Shown: piece after piece, positions 21,965-29,450 of the stretch
Position numbering within the stretch: position 1 is the stretch's first letter
How the letters are laid out: each line of letters starts with the position of its first letter
Origin: Enterobacter sp. SA187
Lineage (GTDB): Bacteria > Pseudomonadota > Gammaproteobacteria > Enterobacterales > Enterobacteriaceae
Direction: 5' to 3'
Length of the DNA stretch: 64,000 nucleotides
Assembly (NCBI RefSeq): GCF_001888805.2
Contig: NZ_CP019113.1
Span: forward strand, 3,658,001-3,722,000
The notes under the pieces: model-generated
What the model was told of the DNA's origin: nothing
The model's database searches: none
The model's input: the letters and a program-made list of their open reading frames with translations, nothing else
Made by a program: the position numbers and the translations under genes

Positions 21965-22654
21965 ATGTTTAATTCTGGGATGAAAACGATTCAGGAAATT
22001 AGGCGGTTAAACGCCAGAAAACTGCGTGACGGTGTCGGCGGGAACACTTACTTCGCCACCATGATCGACAGAGAACCTACCCAGACCAGCAGGTTTATGG
22101 GGGATGGAGCGTCTAAAAATATCGGCGATGCGATGGCGCGCCATATTGAAAAATGTTTCAATTTGCCTTTAGGATGGTTGGATCAGGAACACCAAACTAC
22201 TAACGTTGCAAAAAGTCCTGACGTATCAGACACTAATAGAAATATTACATTAGTTCCGGTTATTTCCTGGGTGCAGGCAGGAGCATGGACGGAAGCTGGC
22301 TTTGCTGAGGTGGACTTGAGTAGCGTTGAAACTTATCCGTGCCCTGTGCCGTGCGGCCCCATGACATATATCTTGCGTGTGATTGGCGACTCCATGATCG
22401 ATGAGTATCGACCTGGAGACATGATTTTTGTTGACCCAGAGATCCCGGCAAGTCATGGCGATGATGTCATAGCGCTTATGCACGATTCCGGAGAAACTAC
22501 CTTCAAGAGATTGATTGAAGATGGTTGCAGTAAATACCTGAAGGCATTGAATCAAAGCTGGCCAGAGCCTTACATAAAGATAGATGGCAACTGCTCCATA
22601 ATCGGAACGGTGATCTTCTCAGGCAAGCCACGACGATACCTCCATAAAAATTAA
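21965..22654 (+). CDS. cI: CI-type repressor with S24 autoprotease domain
   Basis: A 229-residue protein. Residues 1-70 form the DNA-binding domain. The C-terminal LexA/S24 peptidase has a cleavage site Ala105-Gly106 (WVQAGAW), catalytic Ser143 (GDSMIDEYRPGD) and Lys181 (TTFKRLIED). RecA-dependent self-cleavage would induce the prophage after DNA damage. ATG 21965 has AAGG six bases upstream; ATG 21980 is an alternative. It is transcribed away from cro and ends in a terminator. Confidence 0.93.
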   Translation: MFNSGMKTIQEIRRLNARKLRDGVGGNTYFATMIDREPTQTSRFMGDGASKNIGDAMARHIEKCFNLPLGWLDQEHQTTNVAKSPDVSDTNRNITLVPVISWVQAGAWTEAGFAEVDLSSVETYPCPVPCGPMTYILRVIGDSMIDEYRPGDMIFVDPEIPASHGDDVIALMHDSGETTFKRLIEDGCSKYLKALNQSWPEPYIKIDGNCSIIGTVIFSGKPRRYLHKN

Positions 22655-22666
22655 TTTTAACTTGTG

Positions 22667-22688
22667 CCCGCGTTAAGCGGGTTTTTTT
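22667..22688 (+). terminator. Rho-independent terminator of the cI gene
   Basis: CCCGC, loop GTTAA, GCGGG, then seven T residues, directly after the cI stop and before the early rightward promoter. It insulates the early operon from cI transcription. Confidence 0.9.
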
Positions 22689-22692
22689 ATGC

Positions 22693-22720
22693 TTGACAAT
22701 GTACCCATGCGGTACATAAT
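22693..22720 (+). promoter_or_regulatory. CI-controlled early promoter of the rdgC operon
   Basis: TTGACA (22693-22698), 16 bases, CATAAT (22715-22720): a near-consensus sigma-70 promoter. Between the two boxes lies TGTACC-CATGC-GGTACA (22700-22716), a perfect palindrome of the same GTAC type as the cI/cro operators, and another GTACC follows. Bound repressor would cover the promoter, so this is the equivalent of lambda PL. Confidence 0.85.
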
Positions 22721-22799
22721 GTACCTACAAGCAACAGCGATAGGCAGGACACCCACGAAGTAGCTGCCGGTGGCGTATGAATGACCGGATGATTCGCAC

Positions 22800-22930
22800 A
22801 CAACAGGAAAGAGCATTGGTTGGAACGCACATAGAAGCTTCGTTGTCCGGGCCAGTGGCTGGGGAAGAATCCAGTACAAACCGACCGGCGGCCAGATCGG
22901 TGCCAGGTTACGCAATGCTCTTTCCGTTGT
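22800..22930 (+). ncRNA. Structured RNA element A in the rdgC leader
   Basis: ACAACAGGAAAGAGCATTG (22800-22818) pairs with CAATGCTCTTTCCGTTGT (22913-22930): 18 base pairs with one bulged A, closing a 94-base loop region that has further small hairpins (for example CTGG...CCAG near 22858-22873 and CCGA...TCGG near 22881-22900). The 3' arm contains TGCTCTTT, matching the core of rRNA boxA. It lies about 80 bases after the early promoter start. The 390-base minus-strand frame over this region is not protein-like. Function is unknown; antitermination is a possibility. Confidence 0.65.
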
Positions 22931-23095
22931 GACGTGTTCAAGCGAACTGCAGCGCCGGCCGACGCAAAGACCCGTAATCGGCTGAGTCACAGGCACTGGT
23001 GACCAATACCAAAACAGAGCGGCGGGAAGTAAGCGGGTGTAGCGCCCCGGTGTCACAACCAAAATTCCAATAAAACGAACGTGTGTAGTCTGTTG

Positions 23096-23139
23096 GCGGC
23101 GTCTGATCTTATTTTCCCGTGAGGGCGCCGCACTTTTTT
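23096..23139 (+). terminator. Possible terminator in the rdgC leader
   Basis: GCGGCG (23096-23101) pairs with CGCCGC (23126-23131), followed by ACTTTTTTA. The loop is long (24 bases), so it would be a weak terminator. It lies between the two structured elements and before the first gene of the operon. Confidence 0.4.
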
Positions 23140-23142
23140 ACC

Positions 23143-23228
23143 CAACACACAAGAGCATCACCGGGCGACGGGCTCATAACCCAATCCACCCGGGCGGATC
23201 CCCCAACCGCAGGTGCTCTTCTGTGTTG
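23143..23228 (+). ncRNA. Structured RNA element B in the rdgC leader, tRNA-like outline
   Basis: CAACACA-C-AAGAGCA (23143-23157) pairs with TGCTCTT-C-TGTGTTG (23214-23228), interrupted by one C-C mismatch. Inside, CCGGG (23161-23165) can pair with CCCGG enclosing GGGCTCATAACCC, a hairpin identical in loop to the initiator tRNA anticodon arm, and GCGG-N9-CCGC forms a second hairpin. The inner 7-bp stem plus two arms recalls a tRNA, but D-arm and T-loop signatures are absent. It shares AAGAGCA and TGCTCTT arms with element A. Confidence 0.6.
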
Positions 23229-23281
23229 TGTGGAGAAACTAAGCCGTAGCGCCTGTGCAGTGGCGCTCAGAGGACAACCTA

Positions 23282-24211
23282 ATGAATAACCCGTTCTTCA
23301 AAAACCTGCTGGCTTATCGCCTCAGCCGCGATGTGATCATCGTCGACAACAACGGCACGGCGAAGCTGGCGCAGCAGCTTGAGGCGTTCCGCTTCACTCC
23401 CTGCGGTAGCCAGGACTTCGCTAAGGCTGGCTGGGTGTCGCCGATGGGCGCGCTGTCGGATCAGCTGTTCCACCTCACTGGCGGCCAACTTCTGTTGGTA
23501 ATCCGTCGCGAAGAAAAAATATTGCCGAAGCCAGTGATCACCGAGGAGCTGGACAAAAAGGTAGCGAAGCTGGAAGGCCAGCAGAACCGCAAGCTGAAGA
23601 AGACCGAAAAAGACTCGCTGCGCGATGAAGTGCTCCACTCCTTGCTACCGCGCGCCTTTACTCGCAGCAGCATGATCCGCATCTGGATAAACCTCAACGA
23701 CTCCCTGGTGCTGATCGACTCTGCCAGTGCTCGACGTGCAGAAGACGCGCTGGCGCTGCTGCGTAAAACTCTCGGCTCTTTGCCGGTGGTGCCGCTGACG
23801 ATGGAGACACCGATAGAGCTGACTATGACCGAATGGGTGCGCTCAGGATCAGCGCCTCAGGGATTTGCTCTGGGAGATGAAGCCGAGCTCAAAGCGATCC
23901 TGGAAGATGGCGGCATCGGCCGCTTCAAAAAGCAGGAGCTTTCCAGTGACGAGATCACCTCCCACTTGGACGCTGGCAAGCTGGTCACCAGACTGGCGCT
24001 GGACTGGCAGCAGCGCGTCGATTTTGTGCTGAGCGATGACGCGGCAATTAAGCGGCTCAGGTTCGCCGATGAGCTGCGCGACCAGAACGACGATATTGAT
24101 CGGGAAGATGCCGCTGCGCGCTTTGACGCTGACTTTGTCCTGATGACCGGCGAGCTGGCTTCCCTTCTCAATAACCTGACTACGGCGCTCGGCGGCGAAG
24201 CCAAACGATAA
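23282..24211 (+). CDS. rdgC: Recombination-associated protein RdgC (phage copy)
   Basis: A 309-residue protein from ATG 23282 (AGAGG upstream). It starts MNNPFFKNLLAYRLSRDVII and keeps the RdgC blocks FTPCGSQDFAKAGWVSPMGA, KLKKTEKDSLRDEVLHSLLP and LRDQNDDIDREDAAARFDAD. RdgC is a ring-shaped DNA-binding protein that limits RecA loading. Phage copies probably modulate recombination of phage DNA. It is the first gene of the early rightward operon after a 560-base structured leader. Confidence 0.95.
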   Translation: MNNPFFKNLLAYRLSRDVIIVDNNGTAKLAQQLEAFRFTPCGSQDFAKAGWVSPMGALSDQLFHLTGGQLLLVIRREEKILPKPVITEELDKKVAKLEGQQNRKLKKTEKDSLRDEVLHSLLPRAFTRSSMIRIWINLNDSLVLIDSASARRAEDALALLRKTLGSLPVVPLTMETPIELTMTEWVRSGSAPQGFALGDEAELKAILEDGGIGRFKKQELSSDEITSHLDAGKLVTRLALDWQQRVDFVLSDDAAIKRLRFADELRDQNDDIDREDAAARFDADFVLMTGELASLLNNLTTALGGEAKR

Positions 24212-24304
24212 CCCCTAAGCAGTGACCTACCCCATCGCAATGGGTTGGGTTGCTGCAACCAAAATTCGGCGCGGTGCAGCGCGAAATAACACGGAGAACT
24301 AACG

Positions 24305-24835
24305 ATGTCCTTTATTCAAACCCTGAGCGGTAAGCATTTTGATTACCTGAACGCGCAAACAGACGATGTTGATATTGAGGACATCGCCACTGCCCTGTCC
24401 AATATTTGCCGCTTCGCCGGTCACCTGCCGGAGTTTTACAGCGTGGCGCAGCACTCCGTTCTGTGCAGCCAGATCGTGCCGCAGGAATACGCCTTTGAAG
24501 CGCTGATGCATGACGCCGCTGAAGCCTACTGCCAGGACATCCCCGCGCCGCTGAAAAGGCTGCTGCCGGATTACCGCCGGATCGAAACGCTCGTTGATGA
24601 CCTGATCCGCTCTAAGTTCGGGTTGCCCCTGCATCAGTCCGACATGGTGAAATATGCCGATTTGGTCATGCTGGCAACCGAGCGTCGCGATCTGGAAATC
24701 GACAACGGTACGCACTGGCCGATTCTCGAAGGCATACCGGCATCCGACCTCATCCAGATCAATCCACTCCGCCCGGGTCAGGCTTATGGCCTGTTCCTGA
24801 ACCGCTTCAATGAACTGAGCGAGGCGCGCCAATGA
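24305..24835 (+). CDS. HD-domain phosphohydrolase (YfbR-like)
   Basis: A 176-residue protein starting MSFIQTLSGKHFDYLNAQTD. Metal ligands of the HD fold are visible: VAQHSVLCS, LMHDAAEAYCQDIPAPLKR and a later Asp in VKYADLVMLATERRDL. It resembles the YfbR 5'-nucleotidase type found in many phage early regions and may act on nucleotides. It is followed with four-base overlap by the next gene. Confidence 0.85.
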   Translation: MSFIQTLSGKHFDYLNAQTDDVDIEDIATALSNICRFAGHLPEFYSVAQHSVLCSQIVPQEYAFEALMHDAAEAYCQDIPAPLKRLLPDYRRIETLVDDLIRSKFGLPLHQSDMVKYADLVMLATERRDLEIDNGTHWPILEGIPASDLIQINPLRPGQAYGLFLNRFNELSEARQ

Positions 24836-25341
24836 AAGAGCAAATGGCAAAAATGACCATCATTGAGCTGGTCAGAACGGCGCATAACTACGCCACCAGC
24901 ATTAAGCAGACTGGTGTTTATTCCGATTTAGTGGGTGAAATAGCTTCCCGGCTTGAAGCGCTTAATTTGGCGTATATCGGATTAACGAAAAAAAGTAATG
25001 GAATGCAATCAGAGCGCGATCAGCTGTCAGCACAGCTTGCGGATGTGGTGGCTGAGAATGCGGAGCTGAAGGCTGCAATTCAGTCGCACAGTGAATCCGT
25101 CCACTTCTGCGAGTTATGCGGAAAAGACGACCCTTGCAGCACAGATGACATTTGCTATGTGCTCAAAGAAACTCCCGCCACGGATCGCTTCCTGGCCGAG
25201 CAGCAGTCAATCGGCATTCAGAAAGCGGCGGACAGTGGCTTGTTCAGCAACTGGGTTAATCAATCACTCATCAGCTTTGCGATTACTGTTCGTAATGGTG
25301 ACGACTTCGCCGCCCAGCTGCGCAACGAGGTGAAGGTATGA
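24832..25341 (+). CDS. Early phage protein with coiled coil and Cys cluster, unknown
   Basis: A 169-residue protein starting MKEQMAKMTIIELVRTAHNY. Residues about 55-85 form a coiled coil (ERDQLSAQLADVVAENAELK), followed by a Cys set (HFCELCGKDDPCSTDDICYV) that could bind zinc. Such mosaic proteins are common in lambdoid early operons next to Ea22. Function is unknown. Confidence 0.7.
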   Translation: MKEQMAKMTIIELVRTAHNYATSIKQTGVYSDLVGEIASRLEALNLAYIGLTKKSNGMQSERDQLSAQLADVVAENAELKAAIQSHSESVHFCELCGKDDPCSTDDICYVLKETPATDRFLAEQQSIGIQKAADSGLFSNWVNQSLISFAITVRNGDDFAAQLRNEVKV

Positions 25342-25505
25342 GGCCAGATGAAGATTTAGACCGTTGTCCACGCTGTAAAGAAGACATGTGGGTAGGTCAA
25401 AAGCTTTGCCGGATATGCCAGAGCGAAGAAGACCTGGAGGATGCTGCATGCGGCGACGGCAACCCCTTTGATGACGATTATTACGTCGAGGTGAAGCATG
25501 ACTGA
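25338..25505 (+). CDS. Small zinc-ribbon-like protein (55 residues)
   Basis: A 55-codon frame overlapping the previous gene by four bases (ATGA) and the next by eight. It encodes MRPDEDLDRCPRCKEDMWVG followed by QKLCRICQSEEDLED, two CxxC pairs spaced 15 residues apart, a compact zinc ribbon, with an acidic tail (PFDDDYYVEV). Coupled overlaps and the Cys pattern make it a real gene. The role is unknown. Confidence 0.7.
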   Translation: MRPDEDLDRCPRCKEDMWVGQKLCRICQSEEDLEDAACGDGNPFDDDYYVEVKHD

Positions 25506-26124
25506 CATCACCGAACTGACGGCGAAGCTGAAAGCGGCGGCGCTGAAAGCAACGGCGCTCAATCTTGACACTGCACAAGTTAAGAGGGGCAACGGTGGGT
25601 ATTTAGAATGCCCATGCTGCGAAGGCGCTGGCTACGTCGAAGAAGAAAATGACTTCTGCAACATCGACGGCGTGGCACTTGGCGTCCAATTCTACGGAAT
25701 AGGCCCGCATCACGGCCTGGCAGAAGAATACTTACGTGAAGCCAACCCCACCAACATCCTGGCGCTGACAGAGGCGCTGGAAGCCGCACAATCTCGCATA
25801 GCTGAGTTTAAGGCACGTGCGGAAGCCGCAGAGAAGCGCTACGAAAACCGCACGCCGACAGAGTGGGCTTACGGCCAGGCATGCGCGGCCATTGAGAATC
25901 ATCGTGCTCGCGCTGATGCAGCGGAAGCCAGAATCTCCGAGCTTGAGGCCAGAACGCTCACCGTGAAGCTGCCACGCCGTCGCACATATGAAGACTATGC
26001 GGATGCCAGGTTCAGCAATGCGGATTTAGCGGCAATCCACAACGTCACGGTTTCTTCGATGATCCGAATATTTGAAGAAAATTGCGCCGCCGCGGGCATC
26101 AGCCTGAAGATAGAGGGGGAGTGA
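25498..26124 (+). CDS. Ea22-like early protein
   Basis: A 208-residue protein starting MTDITELTAKLKAAALKATA, containing a CxxC zinc-binding site (LECPCCEGAGYVEEE) and a long Ala/Glu coiled coil (ALEAAQSRIAEFKARAEAAE). The N-terminal helix and coiled coil match lambda Ea22-type proteins of the early left region. The C-terminus (DLAAIHNVTVSSMIRIFEEN) looks like a short helix-turn-helix. Function is unknown. Confidence 0.75.
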   Translation: MTDITELTAKLKAAALKATALNLDTAQVKRGNGGYLECPCCEGAGYVEEENDFCNIDGVALGVQFYGIGPHHGLAEEYLREANPTNILALTEALEAAQSRIAEFKARAEAAEKRYENRTPTEWAYGQACAAIENHRARADAAEARISELEARTLTVKLPRRRTYEDYADARFSNADLAAIHNVTVSSMIRIFEENCAAAGISLKIEGE

Positions 26125-26126
26125 GT

Positions 26127-26357
26127 ATGTCCAGTGTTATCAAAATGGAGTGCGTGTACTCCGAAAAGACCGAGTGGTTTACTCCTGGAGAAATTTACGA
26201 CTCTGAAAAGCGCGGCCCGGATACCTGCTTATGCGGTGACAATCTTGTTTCTGACCTTAATCCTGAAGACTGGTACGAAATGAGCTTACGCGCTGACGGA
26301 TTATGGTTCCTGACCGGATTTCAGCAGTCAACGCTGTTTCGTGCAATTGAGGACTAA
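26127..26357 (+). CDS. Small early phage protein, unknown
   Basis: A 76-residue protein from ATG 26127 with a purine-rich GGGGGAG upstream. It starts MSSVIKMECVYSEKTEWFTP and contains IYDSEK and WYEMSLRADGLWFLTGF, suggesting a small SH3-like beta-barrel. It lies between Ea22-like and mosaic genes. No function assigned. Confidence 0.7.
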   Translation: MSSVIKMECVYSEKTEWFTPGEIYDSEKRGPDTCLCGDNLVSDLNPEDWYEMSLRADGLWFLTGFQQSTLFRAIED

Positions 26358-26360
26358 CCC

Positions 26361-27206
26361 ATGACACTGACCAGAGAAAGACTGGAAGAAATCCGCGATT
26401 ACGACACTTGCGTAACGCTGGAGGAGTCAGCAGAAATGGCCCGCCGCCTGCTTGCGGTCGAAGGTCAGGAGCCGGTGGCGTATTTGTACCGCGATAAGCT
26501 TCACGCTGATGCGAGATTTAGCCTGGAGCCAAGATTTGGTAACTGGTCACCAGAAGACATCAACGAGTACGAAATTACGGAAACTAAGCTCTACGCCTCC
26601 CCGCAGCCAGCACCAGTAGCGCAGCCGGAATTGACAGTGTGGTATGGCGCTATGCCGGAGAGCAACGGCAAAACCAACTGGACGGCAATTCTGCGTCGTA
26701 AAGATGGTGGGTGCAGAGTGTTCACAATTGACTGCTCGGAATACCCTGACCGCGTGCGCTATGAAGCAGATAGAATGCGCTGGATGATTGGTGAATTGCC
26801 AGAAGAACCAGACATTCTGGCTTATGACGAGCATCTGCACAGTGGCTATGTGCCACCAGTAGCGCAGCCAGTGCAGGTGCCTGAGCCTATTAAACGTAAC
26901 GATGCGGACGGATGGTGGATGTACAAAGGGCGTCGAGTCGGTGGCGGCTGTGCTGAGTGGTACAATCGGGCGCTTGGAGACTGGCGCGCCGCCATGCTCA
27001 AAGCCGAACCTGTAAGCCAGCCTTACAAGTTGCCTGAAGGTTGGAAGCTTGTGCCTGTTGAGCCGACAGCGGAAATGATTTCTTCCGGTATAGCGGCCCA
27101 CTACGAACGCAGCCAAATTCAAATCCACGACAGGCCGGCGCCGGGGCCAATGGAGTGCGCTTATGTTGCCATGCTCGCCGCCGCCCCACAGGAGCCAACC
27201 AAATGA
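26361..27206 (+). CDS. Mosaic early phage protein, unknown
   Basis: A 281-residue protein built of modules joined by Pro/Gln/Ala linkers (SPQPAPVAQPE, PPVAQPVQVPEP). The N-terminal helix (RERLEEIRDYDTCVTLEESA) and the C-terminal LPEGWKLVPVEPTAEMISSG ... CAYVAMLAAAP are recurring cassettes of lambdoid early proteins. It overlaps the exonuclease gene by four bases. Its function is not known. Confidence 0.75.
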   Translation: MTLTRERLEEIRDYDTCVTLEESAEMARRLLAVEGQEPVAYLYRDKLHADARFSLEPRFGNWSPEDINEYEITETKLYASPQPAPVAQPELTVWYGAMPESNGKTNWTAILRRKDGGCRVFTIDCSEYPDRVRYEADRMRWMIGELPEEPDILAYDEHLHSGYVPPVAQPVQVPEPIKRNDADGWWMYKGRRVGGGCAEWYNRALGDWRAAMLKAEPVSQPYKLPEGWKLVPVEPTAEMISSGIAAHYERSQIQIHDRPAPGPMECAYVAMLAAAPQEPTK

Positions 27207-27766
27207 ACCACTTAATGATTGACCTCGAAACCATGGGCAACAAGCCCACCGCTCCTATCATCTCGATCGGCGCCGTGCTGTTTGAACCCTCTACCGGCGA
27301 GCTGGGGCCGGAATTTTATGCCGTCGTGGATCTGGAGAGCTCTCTGGTGGGCGATGCAGTGGCCGACCCCAGCACCATTCTATGGTGGATGAAGCAAAGC
27401 GCGGAAGCGCGGGCGGCGATCACCAGCGATAACCGCATGCATATCACTAATGCGCTGGGCGGTCTGAGAAGGCTGATTGATGAAAACTGCATTCTTAGAG
27501 ACCTACAGGTCTGGGGTAACGGGGCGACATTCGACAACGTGATCACCCGGGCCTCATTCGAACGTCATGGTTTCCACTGCCCCTGGCAGTTTTGGAACGA
27601 CCGCGACGTGAGGACGATTGTCGAGCTGGGTCGCGCTGTCGGCTTTAACCCACGCTACGAGATCCCCTTTGAGGGTGATATGCATAACGCGCTGGCGGAT
27701 GCCCGGCACCAGGCGAAGTATGTTTCGGCAATATGGCAGCGGTTAATTCCTGCCACCAGCGAATAA
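27203..27766 (+). CDS. DEDDh 3'-5' exonuclease
   Basis: A 187-residue protein from ATG 27203: MNHLMIDLETMGNKPTAPII carries the first Asp-Glu; GNGATFDNVITR carries the second Asp; MHNALADARHQAKYV carries His and the last Asp. This is a DEDDh nuclease of the phage type related to the Rv2179c/RecE-exo-like 3'-5' exoribonuclease family. It may trim phage DNA ends or RNA. Coupled to the upstream gene by ATGA. Confidence 0.85.
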   Translation: MNHLMIDLETMGNKPTAPIISIGAVLFEPSTGELGPEFYAVVDLESSLVGDAVADPSTILWWMKQSAEARAAITSDNRMHITNALGGLRRLIDENCILRDLQVWGNGATFDNVITRASFERHGFHCPWQFWNDRDVRTIVELGRAVGFNPRYEIPFEGDMHNALADARHQAKYVSAIWQRLIPATSE

Positions 27767-27807
27767 GGTTAAACACCCGGGTGCAGCCGGGCAAAGTGGA
27801 GGTAACT

Positions 27808-28044
27808 ATGCAAGAAGTGATTCAGTTAGCGCCTAACGAGTGGGTTTGCGAAAGTGTTCTTATCACGGTGACCGGGCTGAAGCCGGGGACCATCCTCCGG
27901 GCCAGAAAAGAATGCTGGATGGTTGGACGGGAATATATTCACGTTTCCCCGGATGGCAATCCGAAACCATCCAGTGAGTGTATGTATAACCGCAAGGCAG
28001 TAGATGCGTGGGTTGCCTCGCTCAGAAATAAACAACCTGGGTGA
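27808..28044 (+). CDS. xis: Excisionase (DUF1233 family)
   Basis: A 78-residue protein from ATG 27808 preceded by GGAGGTAACT. MQEVIQLAPNEWVCESVLIT ... REYIHVSPDGNPKPSSECMY matches the family of putative excisionases encoded beside phage integrases. It should bend att DNA and direct the integrase to excise the prophage. It directly precedes int. Confidence 0.9.
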   Translation: MQEVIQLAPNEWVCESVLITVTGLKPGTILRARKECWMVGREYIHVSPDGNPKPSSECMYNRKAVDAWVASLRNKQPG

Positions 28045-28099
28045 TTTGATACCATGAAAAAGGTAAGCTCACATCGCTCTTGGGCGTCGGGAGGGAACG

Positions 28100-29413
28100 A
28101 TGGTTAAAGCCATATATCCGACAGGCGTCGAAAACCACGGTGGCTCTTTGCGCATCTGGTTTACTTATAAAGGTAAGCGTGTCAGGGAAAACCTCGGTGT
28201 CCCTGACACCATAAAGAACAGGAAGATCGCCGGGGAACTGAGGACATCGGTATGTTTCGCAATCCGCACAGGGACGTTCGACTATGCGGCACAGTTTCCC
28301 GAATCACCTCACCTCAAGACTTTTGGGGTAGGCAGGAAAGAAATTACAGTGAAAGAACTCGCAGAAAAGTGGCTGGATCTGAAAAAGATGGAGATTTCTG
28401 CGAACGCCCTCAATCGCTATGAGTCGGTCGTAAGAAATATGGTGCCACGGATCGGAGGGGGCAGACTGGTAGCCGCGGTGACCAAAGAGGATCTACTGTA
28501 CATCAGGAAGGATTTGCTTACCGGCCATCTGGCAGGACTGAAAAGCGATTCACTGACCAAAGGCAGAAGTGTTGTTACCGTAAATTATTACATGACAACA
28601 ATCGCGGGAATGTTCCAGTTTGCTGCAGATCATGGCTACATAAAGTCGAATCCGTTTGAAGGTATTAAGCCGCTGAAAAAAGCCAGGGTAGAACCCGATC
28701 CGCTAACTCGTGACGAATTTATCCGCCTGATTGAAGCATGCCGGCATCAGCAGACGAAAAACCTGTGGTCATTAGCAGTGTACACAGGGGTGCGTCACGG
28801 GGAACTGCTCTCCCTGGCCTGGGAAGACATCGATCTTAAAGCTGGGACAATAACAATCCGCCGTAATTATACGAAACTGGGTGAATTCACTCTACCGAAA
28901 ACTGATGCCAGTACGAACAGAGTGATCCACCTGATAGAGCCAGCTGTTAGCGTACTGAAAAACCAGGCTGAAATGACAAGGCTGGGCAAGCAGCATCAGA
29001 TTGATGTTCAGTTGCGCGAATATGGCCGTGCGGAGAAGCACGACTGTACGTTTGTCTTTAATCCGCAGTTGGTCAGGCGCAGCGATCAGGTAGGTTTTGT
29101 GTATAAGGTCGATTCGATAGGTGACTCCTGGGACGCGGCGGTTAAGCGAGCAGGAATAAGGCACAGGAAGGCTTATCAGTCACGCCACACTTACGCGTGC
29201 TGGTCATTATCGGCTGGCGCAAACCCCAGCTTCATTGCCAGTCAGATGGGTCATGCAAGCGCCCAGATGGTGTTCAATGTGTACGGGGCCTGGATGGCTG
29301 ACAGCAGCACAGAGCAGATAGCGATGCTCAACCAAAAGCTTGGCGACTTTGCCCCATCAATGCCCCATCGCCCACAAGGCAGTAGTGGAGCATTTTTAAA
29401 ATCAGTAAGTTAG
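28100..29413 (+). CDS. int: Tyrosine integrase
   Basis: A 437-residue site-specific recombinase with GGGAGGG before its ATG. Catalytic residues: Arg232 (TGVRHGEL), Lys267 (LPKTDA), Arg362 (QSRHTYA), His385 (MGHAS) and nucleophile Tyr395 (VYGAWM). The first His of the usual H-x-x-R is Tyr, as in many phage relatives. It sits at the prophage end directly against yecE, as integrases do beside attachment sites. It should recognise a site in the 5' part of yecE. Confidence 0.95.
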   Translation: MVKAIYPTGVENHGGSLRIWFTYKGKRVRENLGVPDTIKNRKIAGELRTSVCFAIRTGTFDYAAQFPESPHLKTFGVGRKEITVKELAEKWLDLKKMEISANALNRYESVVRNMVPRIGGGRLVAAVTKEDLLYIRKDLLTGHLAGLKSDSLTKGRSVVTVNYYMTTIAGMFQFAADHGYIKSNPFEGIKPLKKARVEPDPLTRDEFIRLIEACRHQQTKNLWSLAVYTGVRHGELLSLAWEDIDLKAGTITIRRNYTKLGEFTLPKTDASTNRVIHLIEPAVSVLKNQAEMTRLGKQHQIDVQLREYGRAEKHDCTFVFNPQLVRRSDQVGFVYKVDSIGDSWDAAVKRAGIRHRKAYQSRHTYACWSLSAGANPSFIASQMGHASAQMVFNVYGAWMADSSTEQIAMLNQKLGDFAPSMPHRPQGSSGAFLKSVS

Positions 29414-29450
29414 TTAGTGTTGCCCGCCATGTCAACTGCGTGGAGGGTAA
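29414..29450. other. attR: right junction of the prophage in yecE
   Basis: Similarity to YecE begins right after the int stop, at about 29422 (codons A-R-H-V-N-C-V-E-G), while the bases just before belong to the phage. The core sequence shared with attL should lie around GCCCGCCATGTCAACTGCG. The exact limits cannot be set without the left junction. Confidence 0.65.

Larger units (their letters stand above)
1..29430. mobile_element. Lambdoid HK97-type prophage inserted in yecE (left end outside window)
   Basis: A continuous block of phage genes runs from the window start to the integrase stop at 29413. Modules are in standard order: tail, head, packaging, lysis, late antiterminator Q, replication/recombination, cro/cI switch, early genes, xis, int. 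Head and packaging proteins are of HK97 type. The right junction falls within the 5' part of yecE, the integration site known for Stx2e phage phiP27. No broken structural gene is seen, so the prophage may be complete, but the left attachment site and the remaining tail genes are not in view. Confidence 0.95.

Noticed and set aside
22673..23062. A 129-codon minus-strand frame across the rdgC leader
   Set aside because: Composition is unlike a protein (many Trp/Pro/Arg runs, no ribosome site), it runs against the early promoter and covers the structured element and the operator.
23143..23228. A tRNA-Met-like gene
   Set aside because: The 7-bp stem and CAU hairpin are suggestive, but the D-arm and T-arm consensus bases and CCA end are missing, and the stem continues outward with more pairing. 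Kept only as a structured element.
21646..23282. An N-type antitermination gene with lambda nut sites
   Set aside because: No small Arg-rich N-like protein occurs after either early promoter, and no boxB hairpin next to a boxA could be defined. Only boxA-like TGCTCTT sequences within stems were found.
24299..24850. A 183-codon minus-strand frame opposite the HD hydrolase gene
   Set aside because: The plus-strand product has clear HD metal ligands and is coupled to its neighbours, so the antisense frame is incidental.
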